DNA of 64,000 nucleotides. Source: Mesostigma viride (taxonomy: Eukaryota > Streptophyta > Mesostigmatophyceae > Mesostigmatales > Mesostigmataceae). Numbering within the stretch: the first letter of the stretch is position 1; every line of letters starts with the position of its first letter. Below, piece after piece: positions 1-10,501 of this stretch. The stretch covers positions 3,174,273 to 3,238,272 of the forward strand of contig RPFO01000667.1 of the NCBI GenBank assembly GCA_009746045.1. Reading direction: 5' to 3'. The notes below the pieces were generated by a model. It searched no databases. It saw only the letters and a program-made list of their open reading frames with translations, and was not told where the DNA came from. The position numbers and the translations under genes are program-made.

Positions 1-2
1 AA

Positions 3-233
3 ATTCGTGTGAACCCGAAGAAGTTTCTCGAGAAACAGGCTGGAATCCCATGCTCTGAGGAGATGCTGGCTTTGCTGAACTGCATGCGCGCGAATGACTG
101 GAACGACAGCCCTTGCAGCAAGTACTGGAATGCCCTGCGGTCCTGTGAAGAAAACAGGAAAACCGGAGCAAGCAAAAACCCGTACCGGTCGATTAACCAC
201 AACCTCGCGCGTTTTGCAAAGATGACCAAATGA
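3..233 (+). CDS. Twin CX9C (CHCH) mitochondrial-type protein, C-terminal exon
   Basis: The reading frame is open from the window edge to a TGA at 231-233 and ends in FAKMTK. It carries two CX9C motifs: a Cys pair in CSEEMLALLNC and a second in CSKYWNALRSC, separated by ten residues. This is the coiled-coil-helix fold whose two disulfides are made by the Mia40 relay in the mitochondrial intermembrane space. The preceding segment (NPKKFLEKQAGIPC) and the basic tail resemble small mitoribosomal CHCH proteins of the CHCHD1/mS37/Mrp10 type, so a role in the mitochondrial small ribosomal subunit is the best guess. No ATG lies in frame within the window, so the start and probably an upstream exon are outside. 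The twin CX9C assignment is firm; the exact family member is inferred. Confidence 0.7.
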   Translation: MRVNPKKFLEKQAGIPCSEEMLALLNCMRANDWNDSPCSKYWNALRSCEENRKTGASKNPYRSINHNLARFAKMTK

Positions 234-1036
234 ATAATGTGCATCGAACTGGGGCCTCCAGTTTACGGACTGGGACACCTTCAGTTGCTGCCGCCGTGAG
301 CGTGCAGCTGAAAAGTGCTGCCTGCAGCGATGCCCTTGACATGCTGCCTATGACCTCAATGTCAGCGGTGTGGACGAGAAGGCGAGAAGACAAGTGGGGA
401 TGCTGTCTCGCTAGCAACCGCGGCCTTCACTAGCAGCAAGCTGTTTGAGTTACCGGGGCTGCACTGTGTGGCCAGTCCATGTGGCTGAAGCATGGTTGTT
501 GGGTCGCCACGCTCCAGATTAAGCTCCCTCCAAGCATGCTCTACGAGGATACCCGCTCCTCGTGGTTCACGGCCGCTGGAGGCTTTGAGGACCTCGTTTT
601 CCTCTTTAGTAACCGACGTGCCACAGTTCGCTACTCCTGGGGGCGTGGTGGGATGATGCTAAATGAGGCACGGGTACGACCTTTTGCCTGGTTAACAGCA
701 CGTGGTTAACAGCAGCACTTGAAAGCTACAAAGTACCAGCTGCCCCTCACCTGCCATGCTTTGAGACTCTCAGAAGAGCAGGTGCGCTAACCCGCAAGAT
801 CGACCTTGGCGCTGTTTCATACTGTAGTGGACAAGTAAGCATGGGGGGGTAATGCACTGAAGACACATAACATGCCGGGTGCAAACTGATATATTAAATA
901 TTTCTAATGATTCACATGGCTGCCTGACATAGCCATTGCATTGACGTACCAATCTCAGTTACCACCCTTCCAGGCTTTCATCCTCTGCTCATGGGCAGGA
1001 CGCAAGCATGATGCCCCTTGACTGTTCAGACACATT
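234..1036. other. Downstream flank of the CHCH gene, no further gene seen
   Basis: This stretch presumably starts with the 3' UTR of the CHCH gene. Reading frames here are short and show no family resemblance. A short direct repeat (gttaacagcacgtg-like, around 690-715) is the only internal structure noticed. Confidence 0.4.
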
Positions 1037-1371
1037 TATCAAGGAGACAACCAGTGCAGGCCAGAAATCCTATTTATTGCTGCTTGCCGCGGCTTCTGTA
1101 CATACAGCTTGGGAAAGCGATCGCAGCAGTGGTGCTTACAAGTGGACACTCATGGTCGCTAGGAACAAACGCACTGATCACGCAAGAACTTGTTTTTTTA
1201 GCTAAACCAGCCTTACTCTGAACGTTAGCCAGCCATAATTTTCACGCACAAGGCTACGTACTTCCACCTCCATTCAGATTGATTTCCATGATCTTGAACG
1301 ACTCGACAAACGCGGATAACATAACAGCAGGCTCGAGCTACCGTTAATTAATTAATTAGACTCGAGCTACC
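1037..1371 (-). mobile_element. Repeat family X, copy A (first part, degenerate)
   Basis: This segment aligns by eye with the minus-strand copies of the same repeat at 28607-28797 and 35100-35942. Shared blocks include the gcgatcgcagca segment near 1116, the ccagccataat segment near 1230 and the cgactcg...ggctcgagctacc segment near 1300-1350. It is more diverged than the other copies, so probably older. The rest of this copy lies at 2924-2985: the join is broken at gagctacc by two later retroelement insertions. No coding sequence survives. Confidence 0.55.
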
Positions 1372-1376
1372 ATTAA

Positions 1377-2493
1377 TTAGACTCGTGCTCCCGTTGGGGA
1401 GTCACGGAGCATTAGCCCCGATGGATGGATGGATTAGTTAATTAATTAATAGCCCCGATGGATGGATGGGTGCAAACAGTCCTACCGGTCTAATCTATCT
1501 ACAACAGCTACCTACAACATCTATCTAAAGCTATCAACTTCAACTCTACCCTAGGGGAGCTGTCTGGCGTGCCTCCCGCGGGTTTGCACACGCGGGCGCT
1601 TCCCCACGGGGGGGGCTCGTTGTTCTCTATGATAAATGGCATGCCAAGGTAAAGGTCCTCATTGCGGACATGAGCAGCATATCCTACTCTGAAAATGGAT
1701 CGCAGCAGGTTGGTGACCGCGCCGTCCAGCTTGCGGGCCAGGTCGGCCGTGAGGGTCCACGTCTCGGCCCCATACGTAAGAACAGGAAGGACGAGGACCT
1801 TAAACAGGTCCTGTATCTCGATCTTGCCAAGGGGCTTGCGCCACAGGGCCCGGTAATGGCGTAAAGCGTTCCAGGCGAGGGAGATGCGGTGGTCCACATC
1901 AGCCTCGCAGCTGGGAAGCAGGCTGCCCAGCAGCTTGACGCGGTCCCGATACAGGACTCGAGAGCCATCAAGGAGAAAGCGGTCGGGCGGTGGGTGGGAG
2001 AGCCCAATCGCCAGAGCCTCTGTCTTCTTGCTGACCTCAAGCCCCACTGCCCGAGCCTCGATAGCCAGGCAGTCAAGCCATGTCTGCACGTGCCCAGTGT
2101 CCTCGAAGAGGGTGGTGTCGTCTGCGTAGATGATGTCCGCCAGCCGAATCTTCGTTTCCGCTCCGCCATGTCAGAAGTGGTTGGCAACCTGCACCCCTGG
2201 TTCCCTACCCACGATGCGGGCAAATCGCTTGCGCGCCTGAATCATTACGTATTCGACCACAATAATGAACAGGTAGGGCGACAGCACGCAGCCCTGCCAC
2301 ACACCCTTCTGTAAAGGGCATGGTGGCGTGGTCCCGTAAGAAGTGCGCACCGAAGTGGTGGACCCTTCATACAGGTTGCGGATGACAGCAATAAGGGGGC
2401 GGGGGATCCGGAACAGCTCGAGGATGTCCCATAATAGCGCAGGGCGCAGGCCAGAAAACCGAATCGAAGGCTTTGATGAAGTCCACCAGCACA
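1377..2493 (-). mobile_element. LINE-A copy 1, 5'-truncated, with target-site duplication
   Basis: This is the 3' part of a non-LTR retrotransposon reverse transcriptase, related to copies at 30155 and 57345. Recognisable pieces are LYEGSTTSVRTSYGTTPPC, VWQGCVLSPYLFIIVVEYVM and a C-terminal WTLTADLARKLDGAVTN segment, broken by frameshifts. The 13-bp sequence GAGCTACCATTAA flanks it at 1364-1376 and 2494-2506, which is good evidence for a target-site duplication from target-primed reverse transcription. The 3' end carries the family hairpin followed by a (TAAT)n tail. The copy is dead. Its 5' truncation falls at the same base as in copy 2. Confidence 0.85.
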
Positions 2494-2501
2494 GAGCTAC
2501 C

Positions 2502-2668
2502 ATTAAATTAAATTAAATTAAATTAAATTAAATTAAATTAAATTAAATTAAATTAAATTAAATTAAATTAAATTAAATTAAATTAAATTAAATTAAATTA
2601 AATTAAATTAAATTAAATTAAATTAAATTAAATTAAATTAAATTAAATTAAAATTAAATTAAATTATA
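2502..2668. repeat. (AAATT)n pentanucleotide tract, about 33 units
   Basis: A near-perfect 5-bp tandem repeat. It adjoins the 3' end of the LINE-B fragment on the minus strand, whose relatives elsewhere carry short AATTT tails. It is best read as an expanded retroelement tail. Confidence 0.9.
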
Positions 2669-2923
2669 ACATGCCTCCGTTGGGGGGTCATGTAGCACAT
2701 ATTCCTTGATGGGTGGTGGAAAGGAGAGAGCCGCGTAATCGAACTATCCTAACGCTAAGCTACCTAGTCTAGAAAATCCTAACTGCCCTACTCGTCAAAA
2801 CGCCTCCTCCTCTTGGGGGGAGGGGGCTTGCCCACAGGGTCGGGCGTGTGAGCCTTGACAATCTTCTGCCACCGCGTCTTGTTCTGCATGGCAGTCCAAA
2901 GAAGGGAGAGAGAGTGGATGCGA
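2669..2923 (-). mobile_element. LINE-B 3'-end fragment
   Basis: Read on the minus strand, the segment encodes the end of the LINE-B protein (like SLLWTAMQNKKRWQKIV and PVGKPP at 9870-9970), then the LINE-B 3' UTR and its terminal hairpin, then the AAATT tail. It sits inside repeat X at a gagctaccat site that recurs at 2924-2933. It is a 5'-truncated insertion into which LINE-A copy 1 landed nearby. Confidence 0.75.
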
Positions 2924-2985
2924 GAGCTACCATGGTCCCTATTTTCTATATTTCCAGCCTGCGTTGGTTTTCTCAGTGATAAGTA
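2924..2985 (-). mobile_element. Repeat family X, copy A (continuation)
   Basis: The sequence gagctaccatggtcc...ccagcctgcgttgg...tgataag continues the repeat interrupted at 1371. It matches 35881-35942 and 28739-28797. Confidence 0.55.
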
Positions 2986-3129
2986 AGTAAGTCACACATC
3001 CACCATTTCTATGAAGGGTCCCAAGCCCAGCCAGGTCCGTACCGCTGACGGCGTTACTCCGGCGTTCCTCCTGCACACAGGGGGGTGGTAGGGCTGTGTG
3101 CTCTCCCCACATCTATTCATCATAATTAA

Positions 3130-3400
3130 TTCTCCATTGGGAGCATATTGAATTGAATTGAATTGTAACATAACTCCGTTGGGAGTATATGTAGCACATA
3201 GCCCAGAGAAGGGGCATATGGCCTATCATACATTCTAAGCTACTTCCTGCAAGGGTGGGAATGTAAACAACACTTGCTCTAGGTGCACTAGGGCACCTGC
3301 ACCACCCAGAGTTTCAGGCAACACCCAGCGAAGGGGAGCCTGTCATAGGTGGGGAAGATCATCATGGCTATACAAGAGCTAGGACATAGCTTCTCTACAG
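3130..3400 (-). mobile_element. Family C short retroelement copy
   Basis: On the minus strand this ends with a hairpin (ACATA/TATGT and CTCC/GGAG arms around CAAC) followed by an AATTC-type tail. Its body shares the segments found at 4190-4280, 4900-5165 and 61420-61630: a gcaggtgcacc region, a catatg...cccttctc region and gggctac. It has no coding content and could be a SINE or the 3' end of an unseen LINE. Confidence 0.6.
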
Positions 3401-3583
3401 AGAGCATCTCTCTGCATGGCATAGCATAACTAAATAAAGCTAGGCATCATCTGGAGTGTGGCTCATCATAGGCACACATGTACATGATTAAATAAAGCGC
3501 GTGGCTTAGCTGGGATAGGGCCTCTAGGAGGCGTACATGTACATGGCCACGGTCTATCTATTCTGCACTACTGCTGTATTCCC

Positions 3584-3890
3584 CTAAACTGGGGCGTCTG
3601 GAGTCGCTGGGGCCGCGGGGGTCGCCTGCCAGGGCTTGTGGCCGACGTAGATGGCCGCCCCCTTCCAGTACACCGGCTGCCCCGCCTTGGTCTGCCGGAG
3701 CTGGAGGTAGGTCGGCCATAGCTCCCGTCGCCGTTGTTGCTGCGCCAGGGTCAAGTCGTCGTCAAGGGTGAAGAGAGTCTTCTCGAGCCGCTTGCGGCGT
3801 CTGAGAAAAGAAATCTTGTCCGCCGGGGTCTTAAAGGTGAGAAGGAGCGGGGGCGGCCCTGCCTTATACCCTACCTTTTTTTGGGGGGGA
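3584..3890 (-). pseudogene. LINE ORF1-type protein fragment
   Basis: Minus-strand reading gives an RNA-binding-like domain ending at a TAG at 3584-3586: PPPLLLTF, then ISFLRRRKRLEKTLFTLDDD, AQQQRRRELWP and VYWKGAAIYV. The order matches the fragment at 32766-33082 and the C-terminal part of L1-type ORF1 proteins (a 'phage-like RRRKR ... DDDLT ... W.G' pattern). The N-terminal part is missing. It is presumably a remnant of a LINE whose other half is gone. Confidence 0.6.
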
Positions 3891-3899
3891 GCATATGTG

Positions 3900-4335
3900 A
3901 CACATTAATTAATTAATTAATAGACACGTGACTGCGTCACATGAGCATAAGTCCTCAGTGGGAGGCGAACATGGGATGGAATGGATTTATGGTTAGTAAC
4001 ATAACTCCGTTGGGACTATATGTGGCACATATCCCAGAGATTTTTTCTAGACTAGATAGATTAGCGTTATAGGATAGTCAGATTACGCGGCTCTCTCCAC
4101 TCCACCACCCATCAAGGAATATGTGCTACATGATCTCCCAGCGGAGGCATGTTATAATTTAATTTAATTTTTTTAATATCCCAGAGAAAGGGCATATGGC
4201 TTTTAATACATTCTGGGCTACTTCCTGTAAGAGTGGAATGTAAACAACACTTGCTCTAGGTGCCCCAAGGGCACCTGCACCACCATGCTGTCTCGGAGCT
4301 CAACCCAACTAAGGGGAATGGATGGTGTAAGCTAT
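3900..4335 (-). mobile_element. Nested short retroelements (families D and C)
   Basis: At 3902-3945 a (TTAA)n tail and a CACGTGAC/GTCACATG-type hairpin mark a family D end on the minus strand. From about 4000 a family C copy follows on the minus strand, with its hairpin at 4003-4030. It is interrupted at 4041-4175 by a LINE-B 3' end and resumes at 4188 through the gggcacctgcacc block. Confidence 0.6.
4041..4175 (+). mobile_element. 135-bp LINE-B 3'-end insertion with target-site duplication
   Basis: It is flanked by the 12-bp repeat ATATCCCAGAGA at 4029-4040 and 4176-4187. It contains only the LINE-B 3' UTR, its terminal hairpin and an AATTT/poly-T tail. It interrupts the family C copy, so the family C copy is older. 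Confidence 0.8.
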
Positions 4336-4755
4336 CTAGGTCCTAGTTACAGGGTTGTGGGCACCACGGCCCGAATCGCTATGAATGCCATACGCGGTCA
4401 CACGCGGAGCCCCCACAGACTTGGGGGTGGTCGCCTTCATCACTACTTGCCATCTATCCTTGCGTACTATCTGCCTCCATATTGCAGACAAACCAGGAGG
4501 CTGCCCGGGTGTGAGCCCGTCTCGTCTAGTGTAGCACATGTCCATGCCAAGTCTATCACGAAAAGTCCACGGGTGGCGGCCCTGCCCCGCGCGGTCTGGG
4601 GCACACCAGGTGAGGACATATCGCCCAGGCTGGGTGGGCTTGGTGCCAGCTAGTCTATCTGATGTGTCTACCTGATCTGTGCGGGCCAGGTGCCCGGCTA
4701 GGCCCAGGCGCCTGTGCCTAATAATGTGGGAAACATAGGGCAAATCAGCGTACAA
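4336..4755 (-). pseudogene. LINE-D reverse transcriptase, C-terminal fragment
   Basis: Minus-strand reading gives IIRHRRLGLAGHLARTDQVD, then RLAGTKPTQPGRYVLTW and LSAIWRQIVRKDRWQ. This is the post-RT domain typical of this LINE group (compare IKHRRLRLAGHMARTYQVD in the copy at 46.4-47.0 kb and the plus-strand copy at 37.15 kb). The catalytic part is absent. It is a 5'-truncated dead insertion. Confidence 0.75.
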
Positions 4756-4849
4756 TCCTCATTACTATAATGTGCAAACCAAAGGGGATGTTAAGGGCCT
4801 TGCGCAGCATCTTGGTGACGTTGCCGTTGAGTCGATGTTCCAGCTCCTA

Positions 4850-5165
4850 GCTGCGTCAGAGAATCACATATCCCTGATGATCTTCCACCCTATGTCCGCA
4901 CCTTAGGTGCTGGAATACATTGTGGTGCAGGTGCACTTTGTGCACCTAGAGCAGGTGTAGTTTACACCCTACCCTTCAAATGCAGGATGTAGCCCAGAAT
5001 GTATTAAAAGCCATATGCACCCCTTCTCAGGGATATGTGCTACATGTACTCCCACCGGAGATATGTTACAATTTGACTCAATTTTTAATCCCTGAGAAGG
5101 GGCATATGGTTTTCAATACATTCTGGGCTACAGCCTGCAGGTGGGGGATGTAAATTGCCACCTAT
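4850..5165. repeat. Family C elements as a tail-to-tail inverted pair
   Basis: A plus-strand family C copy ends near 5085 with its hairpin and an AT-rich tail. It is followed at once by a truncated minus-strand copy (5086-5165). The two share the segments ctgagaaggggcatatg and cagaatgtatt in opposite orientation, so the region can fold as a long hairpin. Confidence 0.65.
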
Positions 5166-5462
5166 ACTCTGGCACCATGCACCATGATGTATCATACCTA
5201 AAAGGCCTGGCATAGGGTGGAAATGACAAGACATCACATAGCATGAATGCATCACATAGCATAAAAATGGCTGACGGCGGTATGGCTGACGGCGGAGCTC
5301 AGAACTTTTGCGTATGAGCCCCATTGAAATTCAGTCAGATCACTTGCATTGGATGCGCCTTTTAAATACGCACTCGCCAGTACAATCGGTTACGTATGCG
5401 GCTGAAATGTAAGATCGAAAACTTTATGCACGTGACAAGGAATTAACGCGTAGACTCAGGCT

Positions 5463-6265
5463 ATGACGACTAACGCACACTGCAGTTGCTTGAGAAATCT
5501 GAGGCCGCTCTGGAGGACTTATCTGAAAAACGTGCCCACAAGAGCGCGGCAGAGGAGTTTGTCGACGCGCTGGACATCCCGGCCAGCCACGCCCAGCTGC
5601 CCGCTGCCGGCCCGGCATCGGCCCTTCGGCACCTCGCTGGCAAGCTGCCCGCGGCAGGCCGGGGCCCTGCTGCCCCCCCGCCGCCCGCCCCGCTTCACCA
5701 GCCTGCACCGCCGGCTCCCCGCCGTCATCCAGGCCCGGCTTAAGCCCTGCGCGACAACCGCGACTCCGCCCCGCTACGCCCGCCTAGCTCAAAGCCAAGT
5801 ACCACTCGGCCACGCATCCGGCAGGCGACCCGAAGGAGCACTGAGGAGGACCTCCATGTCCGCGAGTACTTCGCCCACCTCAAGGACCAGCACGCCAAGT
5901 ACGCCTGGACCCGCCTGCGTCACGCCCAACGGCCAGCCGACGGCGCGCTGCCGGCGCCGCGGACGCTCTCTGGCTCACCGCAGCAGCAGCTTGACCAGTG
6001 GTATTCCTCCCAACTGGTCCCGGCTGCTCGGCGCCCCCCCCGCCGCCTCCACCGCTGGGCCGTCTGGCGGCCGCGCGCCTGGTGACTGCGGGCGTCGGCT
6101 GCGCCGCCCACGCCGCCCGCCCGGCTGAGCAGGACTACACATACCCGGCCCTGACGGAACCCCTGGCCGACCCCAACGATCGAGCTACCGCCGTTCACCG
6201 AGCTCGGGCTGCATGAGCACCGCCGCCAGCAACTCCGCTTCTACGCCGCGCGGTTGGACCCGTGA
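5463..6265 (+). pseudogene. Decayed GC-rich coding region, unrecognised
   Basis: GC-rich sequence with codon-like structure spread over several frames: LEKSEAALEDLSEKRAHKSA and EEFVDALDIPASH near the start, LKDQHAKYAWTRLRHAQRP in the middle, and FTELGLHEHRRQQLRF ending at a TGA near 6262. At least two frame changes are needed to join them, so it is not an intact gene. Its position directly upstream of a LINE with decayed endonuclease suggests a retrotransposon ORF, but no domain is diagnostic. Confidence 0.4.
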
Positions 6266-6743
6266 CCAGCTCCCTTCCCCGGTGATTAATTAAGCTGACG
6301 GCGCTCACGGGGTTCCTAGTTAGTCTAAGTCTCCCGCCTGTAGCCTAAGTGGACACGTACGTGTCAGTACCGCCAGCACCCAACTGGGTACTGGGACAGT
6401 ACTGGACTAGAGCAGCTGTGGCATGGACACGTGGCTGTACTCAGTATGTGATGAGCCGGTACCTCAGTACCGCGGGACTGTAGTTGTCATGTTAGGACTG
6501 ACTAGATCAGGTTGTAACTGATAGGTTAGTCCATCCAGGATCAGTAAGTTAGAGTTAACTTACGCAAAGTCTGGCCAGCCATCTCTGACGGCTGGCCAGC
6601 TGTATATGTGCCATTCTATCCTAATGCCAAGGTGTCTCGTCGTCCTCATACTGAGCCATTTGTCACTCTCCCATGGCAGTCAGTGACCACCGCGGTCTGA
6701 GTTGCCATAACTTGCATTAAAAAACCCCACCAAAACAACGTGC
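6266..6743. other. Non-coding spacer upstream of LINE-B
   Basis: No gene is visible. It contains several short repeats of gtac-rich words (gtaccgccagcac, gtacctcagtaccgc) and an inverted ctggccagc pair near 6570-6602. Confidence 0.35.
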
Positions 6744-6811
6744 GTGCGACGAGCACACGAAACCAGCTTTGTTAATTGTACATTCATTTCCGTTTTTACA
6801 CCATCTCACAA

Positions 6812-9800
6812 AATGTCGAACAACCAGTCGAACAAGGGTAAGGCGGCTCACACCGCCAGCTCCCTCTCTCCGACGTCCTCCTCATCGGGGACGTCCGACT
6901 CGGAGTTAGCATTCTATACCAGCAGATGCGGGAGGAGAGTGCTCGCAGCTAGAGAGGAGTCTGCACACTCGATGACGCAAAGTTTCTAACCCCACGCCTT
7001 ATATGGTGGCACATGTCACCTCATGCATTTGATCGGGGCGGTCTAAACACCACCTCACGGTTGGGGTGGGCTACGCACCCCATAATTAACTTGATAGACA
7101 GTGGCGGCGGTGGTCTACCTGAGTTGGAACGCCAGAAGTTATTCGAGGACTTGCATAGCCTTGAGGGGGCCACCCCGGCCCGCCACTTTTTGGTTATGCT
7201 GCTCGACGCCAACGCCACGTTCCCCGTGGGCACTGCTGGCAGTCGCTTTGCGCCTGCGCCAGCATGGCTGCTAACGACAACACTCCCCTATTTCGTGCCT
7301 TTTTGCGGGATAGCGGGATGGTTGCTGTCAACTGTCACTTCCAACGTCCCTCACAGGACTGAGGACTTGGTCACTTTTCGGGGCCCTTACTGCCGTCAGG
7401 CCTGCCTGGACTACGTGGTGGTACGGCAGCCCAGCTAGGTGCACTTCGGTTCTGGACACCCGAGTGTTCAACACGCCCACGGTGTGCTGTGACCACGGTC
7501 CGGTTGGTGCGCGCGACCATTCGGCTCCGGTTCCATGTCCCCGAGCGCCGCGCCCCAGTGGCCCGCCCCGACTGGTCTGCTCTACGCCCGGTCCGGGGAG
7601 ATCCTGAGGACTGGACGGACGCCGAGCGCGAGCGCTGAACCGGTGCCGACGGGAGTACCTGGCAACCCTGGACGCCCAGGCGGACGTCGACGAGCTGGAC
7701 ATTGAAGGGTGCTCCCAACGCCGCCATTTTTGCGGGCTTTGCGGCCCGCGCCCCGGCCGTTGCTGCATGGCGGCCCGGCACCTGCTGGTCATGCCCCGCC
7801 GCCGCCCCGGCCCGCTCTACCGCCAGGACCCCAAGGTCTTGGCCGCCCGGCACCGCCTCAAGCGTAACCGCGGGACCCGCCGTGCAGAAACCGGTGCTCA
7901 AGGCCGCCCTTGTGCAGAGGCCTACGAGCACGCTCAGGACGCAGACTCAGGCGGCCCAGTGCATCGAAGATGCCAAGGCCTGCCAAGCTCGCAACCAGGG
8001 CAAGGACATGTGGTACCACCTCGACCGGCTCGGCGGCCGGCCGCGGCAGCGCACCCCGGTGGAGCACACGGGGCCACGGCACGGCGCCGGTCAGCCTTGA
8101 CCGCTGGTAATTGGCCCACAATGTTTCCTAGCTTGACAGGTGGGGCTCGCGCCCCAGCCCCCCCGCCGCTTCACCCCGAGACGGCCGCCCGTCTCGGTGT
8201 TGCCGGACCCCCCCCGCCGCCGGCGCCCCCCTCCTTGGCCGCGGACTACCAACTAGTCCCCACCTTGCAGGAGCCCTGGCTGCCTTGCCAGTTGCCAACA
8301 ACGACGTCGTCCATCCCTTCACTTTGAAGGAATTGGACAGCGCCCTTGCTCGCCTGCGGTACGACGCGGCGGTCGGTGCCGACCACCTTTCTGCTGAGCT
8401 GCTGAAGACCCCTGACCCGGCGGTGAGGGATCTTCTGCTGGCGTTCCGCAACCGTGTTCTGCTCTCTGACGAGCCTCCGCCTGTTGAGTGGCAGACGGCC
8501 ATCCGCGTCATGCTGTACAAGAAGGGCTCTGCTGCTGACCCCGGCAACTACATATCGGGGTGTCTGCCTCCAGAGCCGCGCTGAAGGTCTTCATGCGCAT
8601 GATGCTGCACAGGCTCCGCGCTGGACCCACACCTGGGTGAGTCTCAGATGGGTTTTCACCGTGGTCGTAACACTGTCATGGCTGTATTTGTCGCGCGCCG
8701 GTTGATGGAGGAGGTGCGCGTTGCCTTTGCCCTGATGGTTTGCCGCTGGTCTTCATTTTTGTTGACTATATCAAGGCCTTTGACACGGTCCTCTGGGAGG
8801 CTCTTTGGGCCATCCTAGCTCTGGATCGGGTACCACCAGCGTTTATTGCTGCCATTCGTCGACTGTATGAGGGCTCACAGGCAGTAGTGCGGACTGCGGA
8901 AGGTACCACCCCGACCATTCCCCCTTCACCACGGGGTGTGGCAAGGTTGTGTCCTGTCCCCATACCTGTTCATTATTGTCGTGGATCACATCATGCGCCG
9001 GGCACGTGCGCGCTGTACTGCTCTTAAGGGGTTCGGGCCCGGCTTGGACATCCTTAACGAGCGCGAGCACGGCGGGGTTGGCACTGGCTACCGCCTGGCC
9101 GACCTGATTTTTGCGGACTGACACCACCCTCATCGCGCGCCCCGAGCACATTCAGACCTCAGTGGCTGGACTGTCTGGGCTTGGAGGCGAGGGTGGTCGG
9201 TGGCGTTGGAGATTAGTGTCAAAACTGAGGCGATGGTGATTGGGGCCTCCAGTCGCCCACCGCTGCCGCGCCTGCTCGACGGGACGGATGTTCCGTTCCG
9301 TGACCGCTTCAAACTGCTGGGGAGTGCTCATGCTCCCTGACACCGCCGACGATGTGGACATCCGCATCGGCCTGGCCTGGGCCAGGCTCTGTTTGCTCAA
9401 CACCTACTGGCGCTCGAAGCTAGGGCCTGGGCGAGTGCTCACTGCAAGCGCATGCTCTTCAAGGTCCTCGTCCTCACGGTGCTTACGTATGGCGCCGAGG
9501 CGTGGACACTCACGGACACACCAGTTGGCAGCTACGCTCGACGGCAATTTATGCTCAGAAAGGTCCTGAATGTAGGGTTTTCCAAGCGTAGGTCATTAGA
9601 GTCTTTGTATCAGGGTATGCCTCGTATTTCGGACGAGATTAGGCAGCGTAGGATAGCATTCGTAGGACATCTTGCTCGCACCAGCCAGGTGGACACCGCC
9701 TTTGGTCTGGCCGGCCCCCAGCGGCTTGGCCAACCAGGGCGGCATATTTTGACCTGGCCTGGCCCCAAGGACATTCCCAGGAAGCTAGGTAAACCTGCCA

Positions 9801-10135
9801 TGAACTACACCCAGATGTTGCTGGCCGACCTACTGGTCCCAGCTCAGTTTGAACACCGCATCCACTCCCTCTCCCTTCTTTGGACTGCCATGCAGAACAA
9901 GAAGCGGTGGCAGAAGATTGTCCAGGCTCACACGCCAGCCCCTGTGGGCAAGCCACCCCTCCCCAAGAGGAAGGGGCGTTTTGCTGAATAGTGTAGTTAG
10001 GATTTTATAGACTAGCTAGCTTAGAGTTAGGTTAGTTCGATTACCCGGCTTCCTCCACGTACCTCCGCCCCCCATCAAGGAATATGTGCTACATGATCTC
10101 CCCACGGAGGCATGTTATAATTTAATTTTATTTAA
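6812..10135 (+). mobile_element. LINE-B, near-complete but decayed (endonuclease + RT)
   Basis: A non-LTR retrotransposon in 5'-3' order. It opens with an ATG reading MSNNQSNKGKAAHTASS (possible ORF1 start). At 7190-7435 the end of an EEP-type endonuclease follows (LDANATF ... LVTFRGPYC ... LDYVVV). The reverse transcriptase begins at about 8285 (HPFTLKELDSALARLRYDAA), with VFIFVDYIKAFDTVLWEALW near 8750, CVLSPYLFIIVVDHIM near 8950 and FAD at the catalytic box near 9112. The C-terminal domain runs to a TAG at 9989-9991 (RRIAFVGHLARTSQVDTAF). Frameshifts and stops break the ORF, including one at the catalytic box. The 3' UTR ends in the hairpin (CTCC/GGAG arms) and a TTTAATTT tail. Confidence 0.8.
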
Positions 10136-10138
10136 TTT

Positions 10139-10230
10139 AGGTTAGTTCGATTACGCGGCTTCGCCCACCTCCACCCATCCAGCAAGGAATATGTGCTACA
10201 TGATCTCCCAACGGAGTCATGTTATAATTT
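10139..10230 (+). mobile_element. Second LINE-B 3' end in tandem
   Basis: The last ~95 bp of LINE-B (gttagttcgattacgcgg ... hairpin ... TTTAATTT) recur directly after the tail of the main copy. This is either a separate short insertion at the tail or a local duplication. Confidence 0.65.
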
Positions 10231-10244
10231 AATTTAATTTGATA

Positions 10245-10375
10245 TAATGATGCAGACGATCTACCTGTAACTTTCGTGTAATTATTTTCTAATGAGATTA
10301 GCATAGTACTCCGTGGCATGCCCATGCGCATGACACGCAAGTACCTACTTACTTAGTACTTAGCTTGAATAAAAC
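10245..10375 (+). repeat. Dispersed repeat family E
   Basis: About 130 bp matching 28450-28580 in reverse orientation. It ends in a potential hairpin (CGTG/CACG and CATGC/GCATG arms with one mismatch), followed by TACT/TTAC-type simple repeats, like the other retroelement ends here. Confidence 0.6.
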
Positions 10376-10501
10376 TCTTTACATGTAGCCATGAGAAACC
10401 ATCTGGAAAGTGGTGAGACAATCAAGAATGGACAGTTAAAATGCTCCAAAATACGGTAGAGCAAAGAATCTGAGGTTATGTATTACCTGCTTCTTCTTTA
10501 A

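Noticed and set aside
4285-4653. 122-codon plus-strand frame
   Set aside because: It is antisense to a LINE-D fragment that has recognisable protein motifs.
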